Source of the DNA: Bacteroidales bacterium
GTDB taxonomy: Bacteria; Bacteroidota; Bacteroidia; Bacteroidales; UBA932
NCBI GenBank assembly: GCA_017473705.1
Contig: JAFUJQ010000050.1
Coordinates: forward strand, 37,066 to 101,065
DNA length: 64,000 nt
Direction: 5' to 3'
In this document: piece after piece, positions 1-7,865 of the stretch
How positions within the stretch are numbered: position 1 is the first letter of the stretch
Layout of the letters: every line of letters begins with the position of its first letter
Translations under genes and position numbers: made by a program
Notes under the pieces: generated by a model
The model's input: only the letters and a program-made list of their open reading frames with translations
What the model was told of the DNA's origin: nothing
Databases searched by the model: none

Positions 1-1840
1 GGGGACTGTAGAATTTTCCAGTACCCTCATATCCGGAATTCTTGAAATACTCTACGAATGTCAGACGGAGCGGGTGTACGAATGCTCCAAGGCATGACAT
101 CGCAAGATTGAGAACGTGTCCGAAGATCAGGATCACTATGCAGAACACCCAGTTCAGAGCAGGAATAGGAATGTCAAGTATCATGGTACCCATGATGTTG
201 AATGCATTTCCGAGCATTCCTCCGGCAAGCCCGAGAGCATATAGACGGATGTAGCTGAGCACGTCTCCAAGGAGTCCTGTGACCATGTTATATGTATCCC
301 AGAGTCCTGATCCTATGTTCACCAGCGGGTTGCGTCCAGGAGTGTTGAATATGAAGATTGCAAGGCAGCTGATCACAGCCAGTCCTATTACAGCCCATTT
401 CATTGCCATTGGTCCCATTACATTCATCATTCCGAGAGCAGCTAGGATGATTCCACCTACTATCAGAAGTGTCCATCCCCAGGTGCTGATGGTGCTCTTG
501 AAGCCGAATCTCTTAGTGAATCCGATTGTCTTGACCACCATTGCCAGACAGATGTGGAATACTCCGATGCCCACAGCAAGAACCATCTGTGCAGGGAAAC
601 CGGCTATCTTTCCGTCAGGGAACCAGCCGTCAACGCATATCGCCTTGAGCCATTGTGGCGCCCAGGAAGCTTCCAGGATGCTCATTCCGAAGAATGTTCC
701 AAGGAAGAATCCTATAACCAACGTTCCGATTCCGAGGAAGGTCACAAGCTTGTGCATCTTGCCAAGTCCGCTGTCTGCCATCTTGTATTTGAGGAACATG
801 CCTATAAGGATGAGCAGGATACCATATCCGGCATCTCCCATACACATTGCAAAGAACAGGAGGAAGAACGGAGCTACGATTGAAGTCGGGTCGAATTCGC
901 CATAAACAGGCATTCCATACATTCCTGTAAGGACTTCAAACTGACTTGAAAACCAGTTGTTCTTCAATTTAATAGGTGGGTTGTCCTCTTCTGCGGCCTC
1001 CTCCTTTATATAAAGGATGCCCATTTCGTCAAATGCCTTGCAAAGTTCTGCATCATGCTCTACAGGCGCGAATCCCTCCAGTACGTTGATGCGGTTGTCC
1101 ACTGCTGTTTCTGTAGACAGTTTTGCAAGATAGAGGTCGAGGTCAACCAGAGTTTCTGTGCACTCAGCCTTTATCTGGGAGATGGCATCCTTGCATCTGA
1201 GGAGTCGTCCCTTAACCTGTATGATTTTTTCCGTTAAAGCGTCAACTTCAGCCTGTGCCTCTTTCCATGAGGCTTCAGGTGCGGCAACCGGATCGACAGG
1301 GAGTGAGTATTCGTCTCCTTTTGCAGTGACAGTAACAAACCAGATATTATTCTTGTCCTCAGATATTACCTCAAGAGGATATGTCTCAGCCCATTCTGCT
1401 GAATATGCCTTTCGGTTTACAGAATAGTACCTCACGGTGTAACCGAGAGTTTCAAGAGAATCCAGACGTGTTTTGTCAAAGTCGCCCCAAGGAAGCCTTG
1501 CCTTTACATCCTTTTCTGCTGCTGCCTTTGCAAGTTCAAGTTCAGCTGATTCTACGAGTGCCAGCTGTGCTTCCTTGACTGCGTCAACAGGAGTGGATGC
1601 TTCCGCATATGCCTTAGATACCTTTTCAAAGTCTGAATCCTTCTCATAGCTTATGCCTTCCAGTCTGCCGATCACTTTCTTGGCAGCAGCTACTGAGTCA
1701 AGCATAGCAGCAGAGCAGTCATCAACAGGCTTCGCAGAACGGGTGATGTCGACGACGCCAAGTTCCTGGAGCTTCTCCAGGAAGCCTTCAGTCTCCCCGC
1801 TGAGGAGAATGAAGGAGTATTTCATCATTTTATCTACCAT
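1..1840 (-). CDS. atpI: V-type ATP synthase subunit I (C-terminus cut by window edge)
   Basis: Membrane stator/a-type subunit of the V/A-type ATPase, which carries ions past the proteolipid ring. About 613 codons are visible; the last visible residues (FKNSGYEGTGKFYSP) match the family's conserved end, so only a few residues are missing. The N-terminal half is soluble and coiled-coil rich; the C-terminal half holds about seven hydrophobic segments, including an FFLLFFAMCMGDAGYG-type first helix. The ATG at 1840 overlaps the end of atpD by 11 nt; ATGs at 1828 and 1825 are alternatives that fit the family's usual MKYSFI start. The proteolipid (K) gene would lie off the left edge, so Na+ or H+ specificity cannot be read here. 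Confidence 0.93.
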   Translation of the reverse strand, partial: MVDKMMKYSFILLSGETEGFLEKLQELGVVDITRSAKPVDDCSAAMLDSVAAAKKVIGRLEGISYEKDSDFEKVSKAYAEASTPVDAVKEAQLALVESAELELAKAAAEKDVKARLPWGDFDKTRLDSLETLGYTVRYYSVNRKAYSAEWAETYPLEVISEDKNNIWFVTVTAKGDEYSLPVDPVAAPEASWKEAQAEVDALTEKIIQVKGRLLRCKDAISQIKAECTETLVDLDLYLAKLSTETAVDNRINVLEGFAPVEHDAELCKAFDEMGILYIKEEAAEEDNPPIKLKNNWFSSQFEVLTGMYGMPVYGEFDPTSIVAPFFLLFFAMCMGDAGYGILLILIGMFLKYKMADSGLGKMHKLVTFLGIGTLVIGFFLGTFFGMSILEASWAPQWLKAICVDGWFPDGKIAGFPAQMVLAVGIGVFHICLAMVVKTIGFTKRFGFKSTISTWGWTLLIVGGIILAALGMMNVMGPMAMKWAVIGLAVISCLAIFIFNTPGRNPLVNIGSGLWDTYNMVTGLLGDVLSYIRLYALGLAGGMLGNAFNIMGTMILDIPIPALNWVFCIVILIFGHVLNLAMSCLGAFVHPLRLTFVEYFKNSGYEGTGKFYSP

Positions 1841-2450
1841 TGTTCTGCTCCTCCTCTTCTTCTTCGATTGCATGTCTGCTCTTCACGATCTTGGAAGCTG
1901 CCTTGGAGAGGTTCTCCTCGTCTTCCATATATCGCTTGATCTTTCTGATTGCCTCCTGATATCCCGGAATCTGAACCTTCTCATATAGGTTTACCTTCTG
2001 AGTGGTCTTCTTTCTCTGGTAGTCAAGAATACGGGCCTTTTCCTTGTAGACCTCGGATTCGATTCCGAGTCTTGACAGCTCTTTCAGGATCGCGACTCCG
2101 TCTGCATACCATGCCGGCTTTGCAAAGGCGTTGAAGTCGTTTATCTGATACTGGATGTCCTTGAGCTCCGGTGTCTTCACTCCGGCGACCTTGACGGTCT
2201 CCAGGGTCACGTCAGTGATTGCTATGAGACCCGGCTCGAATTCGTTCCAAAGGGCTGCGAGGTAGTCGTATCTTTTCAGGGCGGCATCAAGATCTTCAAT
2301 AAGCTTCTCTGAGTACTCCTTGGCCTTGCGGACCTCAAGGCGCAGCGCCGACTCCTTGTTCTTAAGGGTAGGGAGGGCATTCTTACGCATCTTGAGCTGC
2401 TTGTTCAAGTTGTTAAGAGATGTCTTATTATATTGAAACTTTATTGCCAT
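1830..2450 (-). CDS. atpD: V-type ATP synthase subunit D
   Basis: Central rotor-stalk subunit of the V1 sector. The 206 residues are almost entirely alpha-helical, with the family's N-terminal coiled coil (KTSLNNLNKQLKMRKNALPTLKNK-type repeat, given here only as its start) and a C-terminal long helix ending in an acidic poly-Glu patch. Length is typical. It sits between atpB (41 nt upstream) and atpI (11 nt overlap), as in other Bacteroidota V-ATPase operons. The gap to atpB holds a short dispersed repeat. Confidence 0.92.
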   Translation of the reverse strand: MAIKFQYNKTSLNNLNKQLKMRKNALPTLKNKESALRLEVRKAKEYSEKLIEDLDAALKRYDYLAALWNEFEPGLIAITDVTLETVKVAGVKTPELKDIQYQINDFNAFAKPAWYADGVAILKELSRLGIESEVYKEKARILDYQRKKTTQKVNLYEKVQIPGYQEAIRKIKRYMEDEENLSKAASKIVKSRHAIEEEEEEQNNGR

Positions 2451-2457
2451 AAAATTT

Positions 2458-2486
2458 AGATTTCTCCACTACGGTCGAAATGACAG
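2458..2486. repeat. Dispersed 29-bp repeat fragment between atpB and atpD
   Basis: AGATTTCTCCACTACGGTCG followed by AAATGACAG. This matches the core of the element found inside lpdA (24891-24951) and the TonB receptor gene (61078-61158): GAAATC/GATTTC, then a (C)GAGYG-rich centre, then a TGTCATTTCGA-type arm. It fills nearly all of the atpB-atpD gap and does not interrupt either gene. Confidence 0.7.
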
Positions 2487-2491
2487 TAGGA

Positions 2492-3811
2492 CTAATTTTT
2501 CCAATACTGATCAATGAATTCCTGCTTGATGCCGGTCTCTGCCTTAGTGAAGTATGTTCCGAAGAGCTCCCAAGCCGTGTCGAGCATCTCGTCGATCTTG
2601 ATGTTGACGTCGATTGCAAGGATTCTTGTAGCATAAGCAGTTGCATACTTCAGACATCTGTGGTCATAGTCACTGAGGTCGAAACCGTTCTCGAGCTTGG
2701 TCTTTGCGTTCTGAGCATCGGCATAGAGACGTACAGAGGCATTCATCACCTGGCTGTGGTCCTTGCGTGTCTGCTTGCCCTGTACGAGCTGCTTCAGACG
2801 TGAAAGTGAACGGAACGGGTCGATGATGACCTTTCCTGAGTCAGGATCCGCACGGAGGAAGAGCTGTCCCTCTGTGATATATCCGGTGTTGTCTGGAATG
2901 GCGTGGGTGATGTCACCGTCGTTGAGAGTAGTGACCGCTATGATGGTGATCGAACCTCCGTCAGGAAGCTGAACAGCCTTCTCGTAGATCTTTGCAAGGT
3001 CGGAATAGAGCGAACCTGGCATAGAGTCCTTTGAAGGAATCTGGTCCATACGGTTTGACACGATCGACAGGGCATCGGCGTAGAGGGTCATGTCGGTAAG
3101 GAGTACGAGCACCTTCTCGTTCTTCTCTACCGCGAAGTACTCTGCTGCTGTAAGAGCCATGTCAGGGATGAGGAGACGCTCTACAGGAGGCTGCTCTGTG
3201 GTGTTCACGAATGAAATGATCTTGTCAAGCGCACCGGCTGCCTCGAACTCATGCTTGAAGTAGAGGTAGTCGTCGTTTGTAAGACCCATACCTCCGAGGA
3301 TGATCTTGTCTACGTCCGCACGGAGTGCAACCTGTGCCATCACGTTATTGTATGGCTGGTCAGGGTCAGCAAAGAATGGAATCTTCTGTCCTGACACGAG
3401 GGTGTTGTTGAGGTCGATGCCCGCGATACCTGTAGGGATGATCTGTGAAGGCTGTCTTCTCTTGTAAGGGTTTACTGAAGGACCTCCGATCTGCACTTCC
3501 TTTCCTTCAACCTCAGGACCGCCGTCGAGCGGACGGCCGTATGCGTCGAAGAAACGGCCGGCAAGCTCGTCGCTTACCTTGAGGGTAGGAGGGGCGCCGA
3601 GGAATGTCACCTCAGCGTTAGTAGGGATGCCTTCGGTGCCGGCAAAAACCTGGAGAGTGACAAGGTCACCCTTGGTCTTTACGACCTGAGCAAGTCTGCC
3701 GTCCACGACAGCGAGCTCATCGTTGGAGATTCCCTGTGCGCGGAGCGCTACGGTTGCCTTTGTGATGGCCTCCAACTGTGTGTATATTTTCTGAAATGCC
3801 TTAGTTGCCAT
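2492..3811 (-). CDS. atpB: V-type ATP synthase subunit B (regulatory, non-catalytic)
   Basis: Nucleotide-binding but non-catalytic subunit of the A3B3 hexamer. The 439 residues contain the RecA-like core (IPTGIAGIDLNNTLVSGQKIP region around residue 125) without a true Walker A GxxGxGKT, as expected for subunit B, and the SYSDLAKIYE-like region as SLYSDLAKIYEKA. Length is slightly below the 460 typical of A/V-type B subunits. The start overlaps the end of atpA by 11 nt, implying translational coupling. Confidence 0.95.
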   Translation of the reverse strand: MATKAFQKIYTQLEAITKATVALRAQGISNDELAVVDGRLAQVVKTKGDLVTLQVFAGTEGIPTNAEVTFLGAPPTLKVSDELAGRFFDAYGRPLDGGPEVEGKEVQIGGPSVNPYKRRQPSQIIPTGIAGIDLNNTLVSGQKIPFFADPDQPYNNVMAQVALRADVDKIILGGMGLTNDDYLYFKHEFEAAGALDKIISFVNTTEQPPVERLLIPDMALTAAEYFAVEKNEKVLVLLTDMTLYADALSIVSNRMDQIPSKDSMPGSLYSDLAKIYEKAVQLPDGGSITIIAVTTLNDGDITHAIPDNTGYITEGQLFLRADPDSGKVIIDPFRSLSRLKQLVQGKQTRKDHSQVMNASVRLYADAQNAKTKLENGFDLSDYDHRCLKYATAYATRILAIDVNIKIDEMLDTAWELFGTYFTKAETGIKQEFIDQYWKN

Positions 3812-5552
3812 TGCTGAGGAGATTTGTAAGCTGCTGCTTGTAGTTATTGAATTTCTCGCTCTGGAATTCAGAGTAGTTCATCTGACGGAGGAGGTTGATG
3901 ACTTCCTTGAAGAAGTTGCGGCATTCCTCATAGTTCTCAAACTCGAATTCCATGTCGCAGATGCCGAGTACGAGCTCGAGCATGTAGCTCTGGCGCTCGA
4001 TAGGGCAGAGTGCGTCGATAGCGTCGAATGCGTCCTGCTGGAGGATCACGAAGTCAACGAGCTCAGACTTCCAGAAGAGTTCGTGGTAAGTCATAGGCAC
4101 ACCGTCGTCGCCGAGGATGTTGATCTGGTCGTTTGCATCCTTACCCTTGCGGATGATGTTCTTGGTCTTTTCTACCATCTCTACCCATCCTGCCTTGATC
4201 TTCTCTGCGAGGTGCTCGCGGATCTCCGGATACTCGAGGTACTTTGAGTATGAATCGATAGGGTTCACGGCAGGGTAGCGCTTCTGGTCTGCGCGGTTCT
4301 GCTCGAGAGCGTAGAAGCAGCGCGCAGCCTTCTTGGTAGACTCTGTCACAGGTTCCTTGAGGTTACCTCCGGCTGGTGATACGGTACCGATGAATGTTAC
4401 GGAACCCGTCTCGCCGTTGTTGAGGACAACCATACCTGCACGTGCGTAGAACGCTGAGATGATTGCTGAAAGGTCAACCGGGAATGCGTCGGCACCAGGG
4501 AGCTCCTCCATACGGTTCGACATCTCTCGGAGAGCCTGTGCCCAACGTGATGTGGAGTCGGCGAGGAGAAGGACCTTCAGTCCCATTGCGCGATAGTATT
4601 CGCATATTGTCATTGCGGTATATACTGAAGCCTCGCGTGCTGCAACAGGCATGTTTGAAGTGTTGCAGATGATGGTGGTACGCTCCATCAGGTGACGTCC
4701 TGTGTGAGGGTCGATGAGTTCAGGGAACTCAGTGAAGATCTCCACGACCTCGTTTGCACGCTCACCGCAGGCTGCCATCACGATGACCTCAGCATCACCC
4801 TGCTTTGCAATCGCGTGCTGAAGCACGGTCTTTCCGCAGCCGAACGGACCAGGGATGAAGCCTGTACCGCCTTCAGCGATAGGGTTGAGTGTGTCGATTA
4901 CACGCACACCTGTCTCCATGATGCGTGATGGTCTTGGCTTCTCCTTATATCCCTTGATGGCCACCTTTACAGGCCACTTCTGGTACATGTTCACTTCGAT
5001 GTCCTCTCCTGCTGCATCTGTCAGGACAGCCACGGTCTGGTCGATGGTGTACTGACCTGCCTCAGCTACAGACTTCACAGTGTATTCGCCGTTGAATGCG
5101 AACGGAACCATGATCTTGTGAGGGAGCCATCCTTCCTTCACTTCTCCGAGCCAGTCGGCAGCGACTACCTTGTCGCCCGGCTTGGCTATAGGAGTGAAGT
5201 CCCAAAGCTTCTCATGGTTGAGCGGGTCGGTGTATTCTCCTCTCTTGAGGAATACTCCAGTCATTGTAGTCAGGTCATTCTGCAGACCGTCGTAGCTGCT
5301 TGAGAGAAGACCTGGGCCGAGAGTGGCCTCGAGCATCTTGTCCTCGAACTCCACTTCGTTGCCGTTCTTGAGTCCACGGGTGCTCTCGAACACCTGTACA
5401 GCTGCGAACTTGCCGTTGACCTTGATGACCTCGGCCATGAGCTTTGTATCACCGACAGTGATGAAGCAAAGCTCATTCTGAGACACAGGACCGTTGACTT
5501 CGACTGTAACGAGGTTTGATACGATACCCGTAACCTTTCCTGTTGTTTTCAT
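3801..5552 (-). CDS. atpA: V-type ATP synthase catalytic subunit A
   Basis: Catalytic ATPase/ATP synthase subunit. Walker A GPFGCGKT lies at about residue 235, preceded by the non-homologous insertion typical of A subunits; the ADSTSRWAQALREMSNRMEE region that closes the catalytic site is intact. At 583 residues it is full length. It is 23 nt downstream of the DUF2764 gene and overlaps atpB by 11 nt. Confidence 0.97.
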   Translation of the reverse strand: MKTTGKVTGIVSNLVTVEVNGPVSQNELCFITVGDTKLMAEVIKVNGKFAAVQVFESTRGLKNGNEVEFEDKMLEATLGPGLLSSSYDGLQNDLTTMTGVFLKRGEYTDPLNHEKLWDFTPIAKPGDKVVAADWLGEVKEGWLPHKIMVPFAFNGEYTVKSVAEAGQYTIDQTVAVLTDAAGEDIEVNMYQKWPVKVAIKGYKEKPRPSRIMETGVRVIDTLNPIAEGGTGFIPGPFGCGKTVLQHAIAKQGDAEVIVMAACGERANEVVEIFTEFPELIDPHTGRHLMERTTIICNTSNMPVAAREASVYTAMTICEYYRAMGLKVLLLADSTSRWAQALREMSNRMEELPGADAFPVDLSAIISAFYARAGMVVLNNGETGSVTFIGTVSPAGGNLKEPVTESTKKAARCFYALEQNRADQKRYPAVNPIDSYSKYLEYPEIREHLAEKIKAGWVEMVEKTKNIIRKGKDANDQINILGDDGVPMTYHELFWKSELVDFVILQQDAFDAIDALCPIERQSYMLELVLGICDMEFEFENYEECRNFFKEVINLLRQMNYSEFQSEKFNNYKQQLTNLLSNGN

Positions 5553-5575
5553 AATGATTATTTGTGTTTTTGTAA

Positions 5576-6202
5576 TTATCCGTTATACTCGACACCCTTG
5601 AATGTGCCTCTTACTTCATTGACAAGCTTCTGGAACATCTCGCGTCCGGTCTGCTCGTCGAGTCTGAACCATCTTGCGACGATGTTCATCTTTGTGATGA
5701 ATCCGAGTATGGCGTCGATGTCGAAATAGTTGAATGTGGTAAGATCGCTGATCTTGTCCCACATCAGGTCGTCAATACCTCTCTCCCTGACCAGGATGTC
5801 AGTCTGTGAAAGGACCGTTTCCATATCTGCAGCTTCTTCAAACTCAGATGCTGCAGCCTCAAGCACCTTTGGATCAGTGTCTTCACCGAATGTGAGCACA
5901 TCCTTGTCCATAGGCCTTCCAAGCGCCTTGTTCAGATATTTCACCTTTGCATTGCGGACATTCAGGTCGAAACGGAAGAACTCCCTTATGAAGGCGTCCT
6001 TATGAGCGAGAGCGGCGCTGTAGAATGCGGCGTCAAGCTTCTCGTCATTGTAGCCGTCCATGAGGAAGGCAATCGTTTCCCTGTCCTTTTCCGAGCAGAG
6101 GTTGACGATTTCTTCAATGTAGTCCTCCGGAGTCTTCTCACCGAATTTCCATCCGGTGGTGATGTCCGGCAGACTTGCTATGATGTATTCGTAATTGTTC
6201 AT
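5576..6202 (-). CDS. DUF2764 family protein of the V-ATPase operon
   Basis: A 208-residue, largely helical, acidic protein of the DUF2764 family, found in V-ATPase operons of Bacteroidota. It overlaps the end of atpE by one nucleotide (TAATG) and precedes atpA by 23 nt. No transmembrane segment is visible. No separate gene for subunit C (the d subunit that couples rotor to ring) is seen in the operon, so this protein may take that place; that is inference from position, length and helical content. Confidence 0.8.
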   Translation of the reverse strand: MNNYEYIIASLPDITTGWKFGEKTPEDYIEEIVNLCSEKDRETIAFLMDGYNDEKLDAAFYSAALAHKDAFIREFFRFDLNVRNAKVKYLNKALGRPMDKDVLTFGEDTDPKVLEAAASEFEEAADMETVLSQTDILVRERGIDDLMWDKISDLTTFNYFDIDAILGFITKMNIVARWFRLDEQTGREMFQKLVNEVRGTFKGVEYNG

Positions 6203-6807
6203 TATCCGAAGAGAATCTTCTTGGTTGCAGGTCTGAGATATTCTGAGATGAGGGCGTTGAATGTCTCCTCTGTGAAGCTGATGAAGTAGCCGCCATCCTT
6301 AGGACCGATTGTGAATCCGCCGGCAATCTTCTTGGTGAATGATGCCTGGACATCAGACTTGAGCACCTTTGCGAGCTCAGATGTCACGAAAGGCTCGAGA
6401 TCCTTCTTGAGAGCCTCAGGAAGAATCACCTCGAGGTCTACAGGTTCGTCTGCGTTGAAGCCCTTTGCAACAGCAAGGATCACTTCCTTTACGAATTCAG
6501 CTGAAGTGAGGGCGTTTGCAACCTCTGCTCCGGTCATCTTTGCAACCACGAGGGTCTCGATGTCCTTCTTGGTTGCAGCGACGCTCTGGCTTGCGGCCAT
6601 CTTGAGGTCGCCCTGTACCTTGGTCTTAAGATCTTCAGCCTCCTTGTTAGCGGCAGCAACGATAGCTGCAGCCTCGGCCTTTGCCTTGGCTACAATCTCT
6701 TCTGCCTGAACCTTTGCCTTGGCAAGGAGTTCCTCGCCTTCCTGTTTTCCTTTTGCCAGACCCTCATTGTAGAGCTTGTCTGTCAGTTCTTGCAATTTGT
6801 TCTGCAT
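6202..6807 (-). CDS. atpE: V-type ATP synthase subunit E (peripheral stalk)
   Basis: Peripheral-stalk subunit. Residues 1-80 form an Ala/Lys/Glu-rich coiled coil (EELLAKAKVQAEEIVAKAKA pattern); the C-terminal half is globular. At 201 residues it has normal family length. It is the first gene of the operon, with a TAnnTTTG promoter 49 nt upstream. The stop overlaps the ATG of the DUF2764 gene. Confidence 0.9.
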   Translation of the reverse strand: MQNKLQELTDKLYNEGLAKGKQEGEELLAKAKVQAEEIVAKAKAEAAAIVAAANKEAEDLKTKVQGDLKMAASQSVAATKKDIETLVVAKMTGAEVANALTSAEFVKEVILAVAKGFNADEPVDLEVILPEALKKDLEPFVTSELAKVLKSDVQASFTKKIAGGFTIGPKDGGYFISFTEETFNALISEYLRPATKKILFG

Positions 6808-6855
6808 GTTTTTGCTTAATTATGTGTATTTGATTAAATATTCTAATCTATCTTG

Positions 6856-6886
6856 CAAATCTAATAATAAAAGCTTGACAAAGCAA
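6856..6886 (-). promoter_or_regulatory. Promoter of the V-ATPase operon
   Basis: On the minus strand TAGATTTG (6863-6856) matches the Bacteroidota -7 element TAnnTTTG, with TTG (6886-6884) 20 nt upstream as -33 element. It faces atpE and predicts a leader of about 45 nt. Confidence 0.65.
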
Positions 6887-6905
6887 CCAATATTGCTTTT
6901 AAATA

Positions 6906-7862
6906 TTAAAAACATTCTTTCAGAATGCTTACGATATTTTCGCTTTTCCCCATGGTGTAGAAATGTACTGCAGGGACGCCGTTGGCAATCAGGTCCTTGC
7001 ACTGCATCGCACACCATTCCGACCCGATTCTGTATACTGTTTCCTTGTCCTTTGCCTTCTTGATCTCTTCAGTCAGTTCGACGGGAATGTCCAGCGAGAA
7101 CGACTCCGGAAGCATGCTTATCTGCTTGAATGTCGATATCGGCTTCAAGCCAGGTATGATCGGGACAGTGATTCCGGCTTTTCGGCATTTGTCTACGAAT
7201 TCATAGTATACCCTGTTGTCGAAAAACATCTGCGTGATTATATAGTCTGCGCCTGCGTCTACCTTTCTCTTCAGGTTCATGATGTCTGTTTCGATGTTGG
7301 GCGCCTCGAAGTGTTTCTCCGGATATGCGCCTACTCCTATGCAGAAGAATCTTTCGTCGGTTTCAAGTCCTCGGCTCCTTCTGTATGAACTGCTTCCCTG
7401 ATAGCTCCTTATGCCTTCAACCAGCTCGTTGGCATAGCTGTAGCCTCCGGGAGTCGGCGTGAAGCGCTTTTCGCTGCTCATGCTGTCTCCTCTCAGCGCT
7501 ACTATATTGTTGATGCCGAGGAATGCAAGGTTATCCAGCTTGCTTTCAATCTCTTCCTTTGTCGTGCCAGCGCAGATTATGTGAGGAATGACGGTCACGT
7601 CATACCTGTCCATGATGGAGGCGCATACTGTGGTTTCGCTTATGCGGTTGCGCACAAGATGTCTGCTGAAGCTGCCGTCGCTTTCCTCGCGGAACTCGTA
7701 TTCGTCCCTGTGACTTGTGACATTGATGTATTTAGGACTGAACTCCATGAAAGGTGCAATGCTTTCGAGAAGTTCATTCTTAGTCATGCCCCTGAGGGGC
7801 GGTACGATTTCCAATGATGGGAAGGCCTTGTTGCTGGAGGCCAATATGTCTGTTACTTTCAT
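6906..7862 (-). CDS. metF: 5,10-methylenetetrahydrofolate reductase
   Basis: FAD-dependent reduction of 5,10-methylene-THF to 5-methyl-THF, the methyl donor for MetH. The 318-residue TIM barrel shows the family's N-terminal FPSLEIVPP (equivalent to the FE-(F/I)-PP motif), the NVTSHRDEY region, LRGD at the folate/FAD site, and the YIITQMFFDN segment. It follows metH with a 3-nt gap. The stop is followed by a short A/T-rich hairpin (AAGCAA/TTGCTT) that may act as a weak terminator. Confidence 0.96.
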   Translation of the reverse strand: MKVTDILASSNKAFPSLEIVPPLRGMTKNELLESIAPFMEFSPKYINVTSHRDEYEFREESDGSFSRHLVRNRISETTVCASIMDRYDVTVIPHIICAGTTKEEIESKLDNLAFLGINNIVALRGDSMSSEKRFTPTPGGYSYANELVEGIRSYQGSSSYRRSRGLETDERFFCIGVGAYPEKHFEAPNIETDIMNLKRKVDAGADYIITQMFFDNRVYYEFVDKCRKAGITVPIIPGLKPISTFKQISMLPESFSLDIPVELTEEIKKAKDKETVYRIGSEWCAMQCKDLIANGVPAVHFYTMGKSENIVSILKECF

Positions 7863-7865
7863 AGT

